Positions 6,982 through 14,185 are shown, counted from the stretch's first letter. The stretch is 17,588 bases of DNA from Bacteroidales bacterium (GCA_018066005.1 JAGHSG010000039.1:1-17588); one strand, 5' to 3'. A program made the numbers and translations. The notes: generated by a model not told the origin, from the sequence alone.

Positions 6982-7968
6982 CTAAATATAATTTACTTCC
7001 GGAGATATACTTATACCAAATTTTTTCTGTACGCTGTCGCACACGGCTTGCGCCAAGGCCATAATATCTTCAGGCGTAGCGTGATCGGCATTAACAATGA
7101 CCAGCGGTTGCTTGTCATACACTTGTGCGCCGCCTTGTTTCTTGCCTTTCCAACCGCACTGTTCAATCAGCCAAGCGGCAGGTATCTTGATTCCGTCTTC
7201 CTGTACATAATGGGGCATATCCGGATACTGTTGCGATAGCGTTTGATAGTGTTCCGGACGGATAACAGGGTTCTTGAAGAAACTGCCGGCGCTACCTAAT
7301 TCACCCACTTCCGGCAATTTACTTTTGCGGATAGCGATAACCGCTTCGCGAATATCAGCCACGGTACAATGGGGTTTGTCTATCTTCAGCCGCTCGGGGT
7401 GCAACTCGCCTTCTTTCTGCAAACGGTAAACGACCTTGGTAACGATATATTGCCCCCGCAACTCATTTTTGAATATACTGTCCCGATACCCGAAGCGGCA
7501 CTCCTTATTAGTAAATACGCGCGTGCGCGAGGAAGTTATCTCTATCGTCTCAACACGCTCAATCACATCTTTGGCCTCCACACCGTATGCTCCCACGTTC
7601 TGCACGGCACTGGCGCCAACGGTTCCCGGGATATAACTCATATTCTCCATCCCCATCAGATTCATATCCACCAACTGTTCAATCAGGTTATCCATTTTGA
7701 GTCCGCTCTCCGCCTCTATCCACACTTCCTTGTCCGTCTCTTTCAATGCCCTTGCGCGGCACATGCGGCTCACCAAAACGACCCCGTCAAAATCTTTGGT
7801 AAACAGCAGATTACTGCCTTCCCCCACAGCCAGCAAACGCTCCCCCTTATACTTCTTCAACAGGTCTGTCAGTTCCTCCACGGAGGCATACTCGGCCACC
7901 ACTTTGGCACGTACATCCATACCAAAGGTGTTATAGGGCAATAATGAGCAATTTTCCTTTATCAACAT
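6982..7968 (-). CDS. murB: UDP-N-acetylenolpyruvoylglucosamine reductase (MurB), type I
   Basis: This FAD enzyme reduces the MurA product with NADPH to UDP-MurNAc, so the operon encodes two successive steps. The protein has 328 residues. FAD-binding segments are GEGSNLL (49-55) and IPGTVGASAVQNVGAYG (113-129). FGYRDSIFK (159-167) carries the conserved Arg162, GSAGSFFKNP (225-234) the proton-donor Ser229, and GGAQVYDKQPLVIVN follows. The C-terminal EVNYI holds the conserved Glu (E324). The Tyr-containing loop places it with the E. coli-like type I enzymes. The ATG lies 17 nt after the kinase stop, in a spacer with two ATCAAnT units, and it ends in TAG one base before murA. Transcription probably comes from the promoter at 8898-8929. 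Confidence 0.97.
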   Translation of the reverse strand: MLIKENCSLLPYNTFGMDVRAKVVAEYASVEELTDLLKKYKGERLLAVGEGSNLLFTKDFDGVVLVSRMCRARALKETDKEVWIEAESGLKMDNLIEQLVDMNLMGMENMSYIPGTVGASAVQNVGAYGVEAKDVIERVETIEITSSRTRVFTNKECRFGYRDSIFKNELRGQYIVTKVVYRLQKEGELHPERLKIDKPHCTVADIREAVIAIRKSKLPEVGELGSAGSFFKNPVIRPEHYQTLSQQYPDMPHYVQEDGIKIPAAWLIEQCGWKGKKQGGAQVYDKQPLVIVNADHATPEDIMALAQAVCDSVQKKFGISISPEVNYI

Positions 7969-7973
7969 TGACT

Positions 7974-7987
7974 ATCAATTATCAACT
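7974..7987. repeat. Two 7-bp units (ATCAATT ATCAACT) between kinase and murB genes
   Basis: Two heptamers fill most of the 17-nt kinase-murB spacer and overlap the kinase TAG stop (7986-7988). Twelve bases of it, CAATTATCAACT (7976-7987), recur exactly at 13282-13293, another gene junction. Confidence 0.45.
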
Positions 7988-8879
7988 ACATGGTCGGCAC
8001 AGCATCGCCGCGATGATATTCTTTCAATCCTTCAATGGGGTCTTGCATAATCTTGGAAATAGCGAAACCCATATCATCCATGACCTGCTGCAGCACGGAT
8101 TTATAATAATACGCAATGCTCCCCACAAAACCGACTGACAACGTATGTGTATCTTCTATCTCCACATCATTCTCATCCTGGTAATACGGCTCCAAATTAC
8201 GCACTACAAAATCCGTAAAATGGTCATATACAAGGTCATAGATGCGTTTATCATCCAGGTGTGCTGCACAGAACTTACTCAACGAAGCCAGATACCTGTT
8301 GGGGAAGGGCTGCCGATAGACATGCTCTATCAGGTCGGCCTGCGTCACGCCGTATTCTTGGGCAAACAATGCCATCAGGTCGGCTCCCAACTGATTCTTG
8401 AATAGGTCAGCCACTAAACGTTTGCCCAGCACGGCACCGCCACCTTCATCCCCCAAGATGAAGCCCAACGACGGCACATTCTTAACGATACGTTCGCCAT
8501 CGTACAAACAACTGTTGGAACCTGTACCTAAAATACAAGCAATACCTTTCTTGTGCTGCAACAACCCGCGTGCTGCACCCACCATATCGGACTCCACCTG
8601 CACTTCAGCATCCTTGAACACCGCTGCCAAAGCTTTCTGCACCAGCGGACTTTTCTCCGGTGTGCATCCTGCCCCGTAGAAGAAGATATGTGTTATCTTT
8701 CCGGCCCACATCAGATGCCCCATCTGCGGGAGCAACTGATTCTTCACACTGTTGCACATTGCCTCCTGCGTTTGATAAAACGGATTGATACCATCGGTTA
8801 AGAAATCGCTGGATTGACCGTTAGCGGCTAACATGCACCAATGCGTCTTGGTGGAACCTGAATCTGCAATAATAATCAT
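7986..8879 (-). CDS. BadF/BadG-type sugar kinase (N-acetylglucosamine/MurNAc kinase-like)
   Basis: A 297-residue cytoplasmic ASKHA-fold kinase. It has the phosphate-1 loop ADSGSTKTHW (5-14), a probable catalytic Asp98 (ESDMVGAARG), phosphate-2 GTGSNSCLYDG (118-128), GDEGGGAVLG (143-152) and a C-terminal SVGFVGSIAYYY segment. Characterised relatives phosphorylate GlcNAc or MurNAc (for example clostridial MurK); the benzoyl-CoA reductase ATPases are distant kin. With murB and murA directly downstream, a role in salvaging wall amino sugars is the likeliest reading (inference). The frame extends upstream to a TTG at 8898-8900, but that codon lies inside the -7 box of the gene's own promoter. The ATG at 8877-8879, giving MIIIADSGSTKT, is therefore the real start. 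It ends in TAG. Confidence 0.88.
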   Translation of the reverse strand: MIIIADSGSTKTHWCMLAANGQSSDFLTDGINPFYQTQEAMCNSVKNQLLPQMGHLMWAGKITHIFFYGAGCTPEKSPLVQKALAAVFKDAEVQVESDMVGAARGLLQHKKGIACILGTGSNSCLYDGERIVKNVPSLGFILGDEGGGAVLGKRLVADLFKNQLGADLMALFAQEYGVTQADLIEHVYRQPFPNRYLASLSKFCAAHLDDKRIYDLVYDHFTDFVVRNLEPYYQDENDVEIEDTHTLSVGFVGSIAYYYKSVLQQVMDDMGFAISKIMQDPIEGLKEYHRGDAVPTM

Positions 8880-8897
8880 AGCAAACCAAATTTGGTG

Positions 8898-8929
8898 CAA
8901 AGATACTGTTTTTTTTGCATATTTGCAAA
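8898..8929 (-). promoter_or_regulatory. Promoter of the kinase-murB-murA operon
   Basis: On the minus strand TTTG (8926-8929), a 20-nt spacer and TATCTTTG (8898-8905) match the consensus. It interlocks with the divergent promoter at 8914-8945. The ATG lies about 18 nt below the -7 box. Confidence 0.8.
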
Positions 8930-8945
8930 TTTTTGTGTAACTTTG
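8914..8945 (+). promoter_or_regulatory. Promoter of the glycosyltransferase-spoIID operon
   Basis: TTTG (8914-8917), a 20-nt spacer and TAACTTTG (8938-8945) match the consensus. Its -33 box lies within the spacer of the opposing kinase promoter and vice versa. The two -33 boxes form an inverted repeat, TTTGCA-TATT-TGCAAA (8914-8929). Confidence 0.82.
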
Positions 8946-8969
8946 CAGAAAATTACATCAATCATCATT

Positions 8970-10295
8970 ATGAAAGCATACCTCTTGCCGGGTCGGTTGT
9001 GTTCAACCGCAGACATTCGTGCTATTGCAGCACAGAGTAACGAACCTTATACCCTGCTCTATCTCAAGCCAGATATTGAATGGGTACACTATGCGCAGGA
9101 GCGTATGGTACAGATATTGCAGGACACCCATGCCGTCATGGTATATAGTGACCGCTTTCATAAAATCAACGGCGTTGTTTCCCAAGCCCCTGTCATTGAT
9201 TACCAGATGGGAGCGTTGCGGGACGATTTTGACTTCGGTGCCGTTCTGCTCATCCGTACCGATGCTTTCCGGCAGGCCGTTGCCGAAATGGATACAGACT
9301 ACCAATTTGCCGGTTGGTATGACCTGCGTCTGCGCCTTAGTCGGATAGGTGAATTGGTGCATATCAACGAGTTCCTCTACTACGAAGTGGAGCAAGACAC
9401 CCGCAAGTCCGGTGAAAAACTATTCGACTACGTCGATCCCAAGAATCGCACCGTGCAGATTGAGATGGAGCAATGTGTAACGGCTCACCTCAAAGCCGTC
9501 GGCGGCTACCTGCCGCCTGTTTTTAAGGATGTCAATATCCACGAAGGAGATTTTGAATACGAAGCCTCGGTGGTTATCCCTTGCAAGAACCGTGTGCGTA
9601 CGATTGGTGACGCTATCCGCTCCGCCCTTTCGCAAAAAGTGAATGCTCCCTATAAATACAACGTCATCGTGGTGGATGACAACTCCACCGACGGTACGGT
9701 AGATGTCATCAAGAGCATTCTTGCCGAAGGGCATGACAACCTTATCTATATCGCCCAAGACCCCACGTGGCACGCTATTGGCGGTAACTGGAACGCGGCT
9801 TTTCATCACCCTCTCTGCGGACGTTTTGCCATTCAGCTGGACTCGGATGACACCTATTATGATGCCACCACCGTGCAACAGATGATTGATGCTTTTCACA
9901 CCCAGAACTGTGCCATGGTCATTGGTACCTACCAACTGACCGATATAGACGGCAACCCGCTGCCTCCGGGAATTATTGACCATAAGGAGTGGACACCGGA
10001 GAACGGACGCAACAACGCCCTCCGTATCAACGGTTTAGGTGCGCCGCGTGCTTTCTGGACACCCCTATTGCGCCAACTCAATTTCCCCACCACCAAGTAT
10101 GGTGAAGATTATGCCGTAGGTTTGCGCATCAGTCGCGAATACCAACTCGGACGTATCTATAATGTACTCTATAACTGCCGCCGTTGGGACGACAACTCGG
10201 ATGCCAATTGCGATATAGAAGCCATGAACCGCAATAACCTGTACAAAGACCGTATCCGTACGTGGGAGTTGCAAGCACGTATCCAAAAAGCATAA
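8970..10295 (+). CDS. Family 2 glycosyltransferase with a degenerate N-terminal GT-like half
   Basis: A 441-residue cytoplasmic protein. The C-terminal half (from about 199) is a GT-A glycosyltransferase: SVVIPCKNR (200-208), VVDDNSTDGT (234-243), the DxD-type metal site LDSDDTYY (290-297) and a GEDYAVGLRIS acceptor-side segment. The N-terminal half (about 25-150) looks like the back half of a second GT2 fold (VYSDRFHKING, DFGAVLLIRTDAF, YDLRLRLSRIGELVHINEFLYY). It lacks a clear nucleotide-binding start and is probably inactive. Donor and acceptor sugars cannot be told from sequence. The frame opens near 8892 without an ATG, inside the promoter; the ATG at 8970, just below the -7 box, is the start. 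The spoIID-like gene follows 2 nt after the stop, so they form one operon. Confidence 0.85.
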   Translation: MKAYLLPGRLCSTADIRAIAAQSNEPYTLLYLKPDIEWVHYAQERMVQILQDTHAVMVYSDRFHKINGVVSQAPVIDYQMGALRDDFDFGAVLLIRTDAFRQAVAEMDTDYQFAGWYDLRLRLSRIGELVHINEFLYYEVEQDTRKSGEKLFDYVDPKNRTVQIEMEQCVTAHLKAVGGYLPPVFKDVNIHEGDFEYEASVVIPCKNRVRTIGDAIRSALSQKVNAPYKYNVIVVDDNSTDGTVDVIKSILAEGHDNLIYIAQDPTWHAIGGNWNAAFHHPLCGRFAIQLDSDDTYYDATTVQQMIDAFHTQNCAMVIGTYQLTDIDGNPLPPGIIDHKEWTPENGRNNALRINGLGAPRAFWTPLLRQLNFPTTKYGEDYAVGLRISREYQLGRIYNVLYNCRRWDDNSDANCDIEAMNRNNLYKDRIRTWELQARIQKA

Positions 10296-10297
10296 CC

Positions 10298-11293
10298 ATG
10301 CAGGTTCGAGTAGGCATCCTGACTGCCCCACATATTGATTTCATCCAATACGAAAAGACCTTCGTATTGAAGCACGTGCGTATCGGTATAGGTTTTCACT
10401 GGGACCGTTTGGAAGACCAAGAATTTGCGGGAACATTGGAGATTATCCACAACCCGGACGGCACCGAGACGGCTGTCAATATCATTGACATGGAAGATTA
10501 CCTCTGCTCGGTCATCTCGTCCGAGATGTCTGCCGATAGTCCCCTCGAACTGCTCAAAGCGCATGCCGTTATCTCCCGCAGTTGGCTCATTCGTGCCGTC
10601 GGTCACACCGACCACGTGGGTTACGATGTCTGTGCCGATGACCACTGCCAACGATACGAAGGATTACGTCGCATGAAAGACCGCGCCGTACAGGCGGTGC
10701 AAGAGACCCAAGGACAGGTATTGACATACGCCGGCGAAGTCTGTGACTGCCGATATCATAAATGTTGCGGGGGACGAACGGAACGCTTCTCCACCTGCTG
10801 GGAAGATATAGACTTGCCGTATTTGCAATCGGTGGAATGCCCTTATTGCGGGGAAGCGGATAGTCGCCAATCGCTCAATGATTACGACCAGGAGACAACG
10901 GACTATCATGACTGGCAAGTAACCTATACGCAGCAGGAGTTGCACGATATATTACTAGAAAAAACAGGTATTGATTTTGGTGATATAGTAGCCATCACCC
11001 CACTCCGTCGGGGAGCAAGCGGTCGCATCTATGAACTAAAGATTGTCGGTACCCGTGCAACCAAGATTTTAAGCAAGGAACTCACGATTCGCCGTGCGTT
11101 CTCGCGTACCTGCCTCTACTCCAGTTGGTTTGACATCCACTCTACTCCCTCCTCTCTCCACTTTATCGGTCACGGTTGGGGACATGGTGTCGGTTTATGT
11201 CAGATAGGTGCTGCCGAGATGGCAAAAAGAGGATGCACCTATCAGCACATCCTCTCTTTTTATTATCCCAACACGCAGTTAAAGCAGGTCTAA
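10298..11293 (+). CDS. SpoIID/LytB-domain protein without a signal peptide
   Basis: A 331-residue protein of the SpoIID lytic transglycosylase family, members of which cleave glycan strands stripped of peptides. The probable catalytic Glu76 lies in VISSEMSADSPLELLKAHAVISRS (split here as VISSEM and LLKAHAVISRS). A His/Cys cluster, YHKCCGG (about 150-156), sits where SpoIID binds zinc. The C-terminal block GHGWGHGVGLCQIGAAEMA is typical of the family. The start MQVRVGIL, 2 nt after the glycosyltransferase stop, has no signal peptide or membrane anchor, and the protein holds more than ten cysteines. This is odd for a wall enzyme and suggests either cytoplasmic action on imported glycan or another export route (inference). 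A longer start at 10262 would overlap the previous gene and is unlikely. Confidence 0.87.
   Translation: MQVRVGILTAPHIDFIQYEKTFVLKHVRIGIGFHWDRLEDQEFAGTLEIIHNPDGTETAVNIIDMEDYLCSVISSEMSADSPLELLKAHAVISRSWLIRAVGHTDHVGYDVCADDHCQRYEGLRRMKDRAVQAVQETQGQVLTYAGEVCDCRYHKCCGGRTERFSTCWEDIDLPYLQSVECPYCGEADSRQSLNDYDQETTDYHDWQVTYTQQELHDILLEKTGIDFGDIVAITPLRRGASGRIYELKIVGTRATKILSKELTIRRAFSRTCLYSSWFDIHSTPSSLHFIGHGWGHGVGLCQIGAAEMAKRGCTYQHILSFYYPNTQLKQV
11224..11261 (-). terminator. Terminator of the M23 peptidase gene, embedded in spoIID coding sequence
   Basis: AGAGGATG (11228-11235) pairs with CATCCTCT (11248-11255) around a 12-nt loop. On the minus strand the stem is followed by a T run (complement of 11224-11227), about 37 nt after the M23 stop. 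On the plus strand T5 also follows, after one extra C. The bases are codons of the last 25 residues of the convergent SpoIID-like protein. The two genes are only 4 nt apart. Confidence 0.6.
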
Positions 11294-11297
11294 CCCC

Positions 11298-12497
11298 TTA
11301 TTCTGCAGGATTTAATTTCGTACGATAAACATTGACAATGCTGTCAAACTCCGCTTTCATACCTGACGGAACGGGCTCTGAGGGAGGAGAAATCAGTTTG
11401 AGCGGATCCACCGGAGTACCGTTTTTCCAGATACGGAAATCCAAGTGAGGACCTGTTGAATTACCCGTAGAACCTACATAACCTATCACTTGTCCTTGAC
11501 TGACATGTTGCCCTACTGCCACGCCATTGCCAAACTTACTTAGGTGCAGATAAGCCGTAGTATAAGTGCTATTATGGCGAATCTTGACCGTATTACCGCC
11601 ACCGCCTTTGTAGCCCTTCTCAATCACTGTTCCGTCACCTATACTGACAACGGGCGTACCCATCGGAGCAGCATAATCCACTCCCGTATGCGGGCGAACG
11701 GTCTTAAAGATAGGATGTTTACGAGCGTAGGTAAACTTAGACGAGATACGTTTGTAGTTCAGCGGAGCCTTCAAGAAGGCTTTTTTCAGCGATTTACCAT
11801 CACCGTCATAGTAGGTCTTGTTGTAGTAGAAAGCCTCTTGCCATTTACCTCCGTGATAGAAATCAGCCGCATAGATACGTCCTATTCCCACGCACTCACC
11901 TTCTACAAAATGTTGATCAAAATAGACTTTTATACTATCTCCCTGTTGCAGACCGAAGAAGTCAATGGTCCAAGCATATATCTCACTCAAATCCAATGCC
12001 AATTCAATAGGTAAGTCATTCTTAACCATGGCGTTCCATAAACTGGATTCAATCACCGCCGTGGCTTGTTGAGCGATCGTATCAATAGGTTTAACAATCC
12101 GCTCCACGTGCAGCGAATCTTTTAGGTGCAGGATGACCGCCTCGCGAACATCCTTGATATACACCCAATAATGTATCTGCTCCAGACCGCATGTGTCGGT
12201 TTGGTAGAACGTATAATAGGTCTTGCCCGGCCGGAGTTGGCGATAATCAAACTCAGAGCGTGGCAACATATAGATCTGAGCAATCTGATACTGCGTAGCA
12301 CCCAACTCATTGAAGATGCCACCTAAGGTCTGTCCCTCTTTGACCAAACCGGTATCAATACGGAAAGAATCAACATTCAATCCAAATTCCAAACGGGGTG
12401 CGACCTCTTCTGCTTCGCCCTGCGTGTTCTTTTTGCCACAAGCTACCACCGACAGCACCACCAGCACAAATACGATTAACTCTTTAATTTTCTTCAC
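11298..12497 (-). CDS. M23-family peptidoglycan endopeptidase, lipoprotein
   Basis: A 399-residue protein with a lipoprotein signal peptide (KKIKELIVFVLVVLSVVAC, lipobox Cys20), so probably anchored to a membrane and facing the periplasm. The C-terminal third is the M23 zinc peptidase that cuts wall cross-links: H270 and D274 (HTGVD), H318 (AYLHLS) and H351 (GPHLDF). The last motif is normally HxH, and the second His is a zinc ligand; here it is Asp353. The N-terminal region (GLVKEGQTLGGIFNELG, about 50-66, then FDYRQLRPGKTYY) resembles the LysM/OapA-like region before M23 domains in Gram-negative endopeptidases. The start codon is GTG (12495-12497). The upstream mannosyltransferase-like gene lies 37 nt away across a heptamer repeat; its terminator lies within the neighbouring SpoIID coding region. 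Confidence 0.9.
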   Translation of the reverse strand: MKKIKELIVFVLVVLSVVACGKKNTQGEAEEVAPRLEFGLNVDSFRIDTGLVKEGQTLGGIFNELGATQYQIAQIYMLPRSEFDYRQLRPGKTYYTFYQTDTCGLEQIHYWVYIKDVREAVILHLKDSLHVERIVKPIDTIAQQATAVIESSLWNAMVKNDLPIELALDLSEIYAWTIDFFGLQQGDSIKVYFDQHFVEGECVGIGRIYAADFYHGGKWQEAFYYNKTYYDGDGKSLKKAFLKAPLNYKRISSKFTYARKHPIFKTVRPHTGVDYAAPMGTPVVSIGDGTVIEKGYKGGGGNTVKIRHNSTYTTAYLHLSKFGNGVAVGQHVSQGQVIGYVGSTGNSTGPHLDFRIWKNGTPVDPLKLISPPSEPVPSGMKAEFDSIVNVYRTKLNPAE

Positions 12498-12499
12498 GT

Positions 12500-12534
12500 C
12501 TCTACTCTCTAAACTCTAATCTCTAAACTCTAAA
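12500..12534. repeat. Five tandem 7-bp units (CTCTAAA-like)
   Basis: CTCTACT, CTCTAAA, CTCTAAT, CTCTAAA and CTCTAAA lie in exact register and fill the spacer between the GT2 stop and the M23 start. The next bases, CTAAA, continue the pattern and contain the GT2 gene's TAG stop (12535-12537). The array has the same unit length, copy number and total length (35 bp) as the one at 886-920, with a different sequence. Confidence 0.8.
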
Positions 12535-13272
12535 CTAAATCTCCGGATATTTTCTAAACCACGAACTAATCTTCAGACGGATGACGCCCAACAGCGCTTC
12601 CGAGAAGATACCTCCGGACATCTTACTGGTACCCAACTGACGATTAACAAAAATAATAGGCACTTCCTGTATGTTGTATCCGATTTGGGCGGCGGTAAAC
12701 TTCATCTCGATTTGGAAGGCGTAACCTTTGAAGCGTATCTTGTCCAATTCAATCGTTTCCAGCACCTTACGGCGATAGCCGACAAATCCGGCTGTGGTGT
12801 CGCATATATTGACGCCTAACACAAAGCGAACATATTTGCTGGCAAAATAGGACATCAGGACACGTCCCATAGGCCAGTTAACCACGTTCACGCCGGTCAG
12901 GTATCTACTTCCGATAGCCACATCAGCGCCCTCGTTGGCCAACTTGTCATATAATTTCAGCAGGTCATTGGGGTTGTGACTAAAATCGGCATCCATTTCA
13001 AAGATGTAGTCATATTCATGCTCAATAGCCCAACGGAAACCGGCTATATAAGCCGTTCCAAGGCCCAATTTACCGGAACGTTCTACGATGAACAAGCGGT
13101 CTTTGCACTCCTTTTTCATCATGCCTTTTACGATATCAGCCGTACCATCCGGCGAACCGTCATCTATGACCAGCACATGAAAAGCGATTGGTAAACCCAT
13201 AACGGCCTTAATAATGGCTTCGATATTCTCTTTCTCGTTATAGGTAGGAATAATAACTAATTTCTTATCCAT
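12535..13272 (-). CDS. Polyprenol monophosphomannose synthase-like glycosyltransferase (GT2, DPM1 type)
   Basis: A 245-residue soluble GT-A enzyme of the dolichol/polyprenol-phosphate mannosyltransferase family, which moves a sugar (typically mannose from GDP-mannose) onto a lipid phosphate at the inner face of the membrane. It begins LVIIPTYNE (5-13), followed by VIDDGSPDGT (35-44), the metal-binding MDADFSHNP (93-101), GSRYLTG, CDTTAGFVGYRR and RQLGTSKM. No C-terminal membrane segments are present, so it is the short DPM1-like form. The donor sugar is assigned only from the family. The frame opens with TTG at 13282-13284, but the ATG at 13270-13272 gives the natural family start (MDKKLVIIP). 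It lies 20 nt after the walJ-like gene and is followed by the M23 gene, so all three are probably one transcript. It ends in TAG. Confidence 0.9.
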   Translation of the reverse strand: MDKKLVIIPTYNEKENIEAIIKAVMGLPIAFHVLVIDDGSPDGTADIVKGMMKKECKDRLFIVERSGKLGLGTAYIAGFRWAIEHEYDYIFEMDADFSHNPNDLLKLYDKLANEGADVAIGSRYLTGVNVVNWPMGRVLMSYFASKYVRFVLGVNICDTTAGFVGYRRKVLETIELDKIRFKGYAFQIEMKFTAAQIGYNIQEVPIIFVNRQLGTSKMSGGIFSEALLGVIRLKISSWFRKYPEI

Positions 13273-13281
13273 AATATCAAG

Positions 13282-13293
13282 CAATTATCAACT
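13282..13293. repeat. Second copy of the 12-mer CAATTATCAACT at a gene junction
   Basis: This 12-mer is identical to 7976-7987. It occupies the short spacer between the metallo-beta-lactamase and GT2 genes and ends at the first base of the former's stop codon complement. Confidence 0.35.
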
Positions 13294-14126
13294 TAATACT
13301 CGGTAATTATATCCTCGTCCAGCACATAAACGGGACTGGGAGTTAACCTTTCTAACGGGCGAATAAACATATCCCGTCCGGCAACGATACCGGAATTTTC
13401 CAAGCGACCTGCCACCGTCTGCATAGCTACGTCGGGGTCATTATTCTCTTTGCTCAGGTGGCAAAGAAAGACATTGCGCAAACCGCTGTGGTAATTACGC
13501 ACCAGCAGTTCGGCACAGGTGGTGTTGCTTTGGTGTCCGCGGGGCGAAAGGATACGCTCTTTCAGATAAGTAGGATACGGACCGTTCAGCAGCAACTGTT
13601 CATCATGATTAGCCTCTATGACCACGTGATTAGCCATTTGCAGCGACGCTTCCAAGGCGTGGTTAGGCTCCCCGCAGTCGGTAGCAATCATAAATCGTTG
13701 TCCGTGAATATCAATCAGATAACCCAAGCAATCCGTTGAATCGTGACTGACGCCGAAGGTCGTTATATCCATGCCGAATAATTCAAACGGCACACCTTTT
13801 TCAAAGTAGCGACGGGATGTACGCAATTTCTCCTGCACACCATAGTTACGGTCTATACCTTCATGTATCTGACGAGTTGTATAGATAGGGATATGTACCC
13901 GTTCGCCCAATGTGCCGACGGCGCGTATATGGTCAGCGTGGTCGTGTGTCACGAACACGCCCATAATGTTTTGGAATTCCAAGCCCATTTCACGCAGATA
14001 TTTCTGGATGGTACGCGCACTGATTCCGGCATCTATCAAGATCCCGCGTGTACGCGTACCTAAGTAGTAGCAGTTACCGCTACTACCGCTGGCAAAACAT
14101 CTGAATATGACTTGTTCTCCGTCCAT
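13293..14126 (-). CDS. WalJ/YycJ-type metallo-beta-lactamase-fold hydrolase
   Basis: A 277-residue cytoplasmic protein with a complete metallo-beta-lactamase site: H61-x-H63-x-D65-H66 (THDHADH), H at GVSHDS, D at ATDCGEP and a C-terminal LCHLSKENND. The opening FRCFASGSSGNCYYLG and the motif EANHD are typical of the YycJ/WalJ/VicX group. In Firmicutes that gene accompanies the WalRK wall regulator and is linked to DNA repair or the cell wall; its exact substrate is not settled. No two-component genes are nearby here. The gene is first in a transcript with the GT2 and M23 genes, read from the promoter at 14154-14185. A tRNase Z-like or other nuclease activity is possible but unproven. Confidence 0.87.
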   Translation of the reverse strand: MDGEQVIFRCFASGSSGNCYYLGTRTRGILIDAGISARTIQKYLREMGLEFQNIMGVFVTHDHADHIRAVGTLGERVHIPIYTTRQIHEGIDRNYGVQEKLRTSRRYFEKGVPFELFGMDITTFGVSHDSTDCLGYLIDIHGQRFMIATDCGEPNHALEASLQMANHVVIEANHDEQLLLNGPYPTYLKERILSPRGHQSNTTCAELLVRNYHSGLRNVFLCHLSKENNDPDVAMQTVAGRLENSGIVAGRDMFIRPLERLTPSPVYVLDEDIITEY

Positions 14127-14153
14127 TTTAACCCATTTTAATCAATCATTTTG

Positions 14154-14185
14154 CAAAGGTACTAATAAAAAATGATATATACAAA
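14154..14185 (-). promoter_or_regulatory. Promoter of the walJ-GT2-M23 operon
   Basis: On the minus strand TTTG (14182-14185), a 20-nt AT-rich spacer and TACCTTTG (14154-14161) form a complete Bacteroidetes promoter. The ATG lies 27 nt below the -7 box. Confidence 0.85.

Noticed and set aside
8880..8900. Upstream TTG start extending the kinase by seven residues
   Set aside because: The TTG lies inside the -7 box of the gene's own promoter, so it would not be transcribed; the ATG at 8877-8879 gives the family's normal beginning.
8892..8969. Longer start for the glycosyltransferase adding 26 residues
   Set aside because: The extension runs through the -33 and -7 boxes of its own promoter, and the added sequence does not look like a family extension.
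9003..9983. Antisense open frames of 130 and 187 codons across the glycosyltransferase
   Set aside because: They lack motifs or a promoter and overlap a well-supported GT2 gene; they are by-products of its codon use.
10169..10945. Antisense frames across the spoIID-like gene
   Set aside because: They match no family and have no start context, while the sense frame contains the SEM and GWGHGVG motifs.
12500..12534. CRISPR array or insertion-sequence end
   Set aside because: Units are only 7 bp with no spacers, there are no cas or transposase genes, and no long inverted repeats flank the site.
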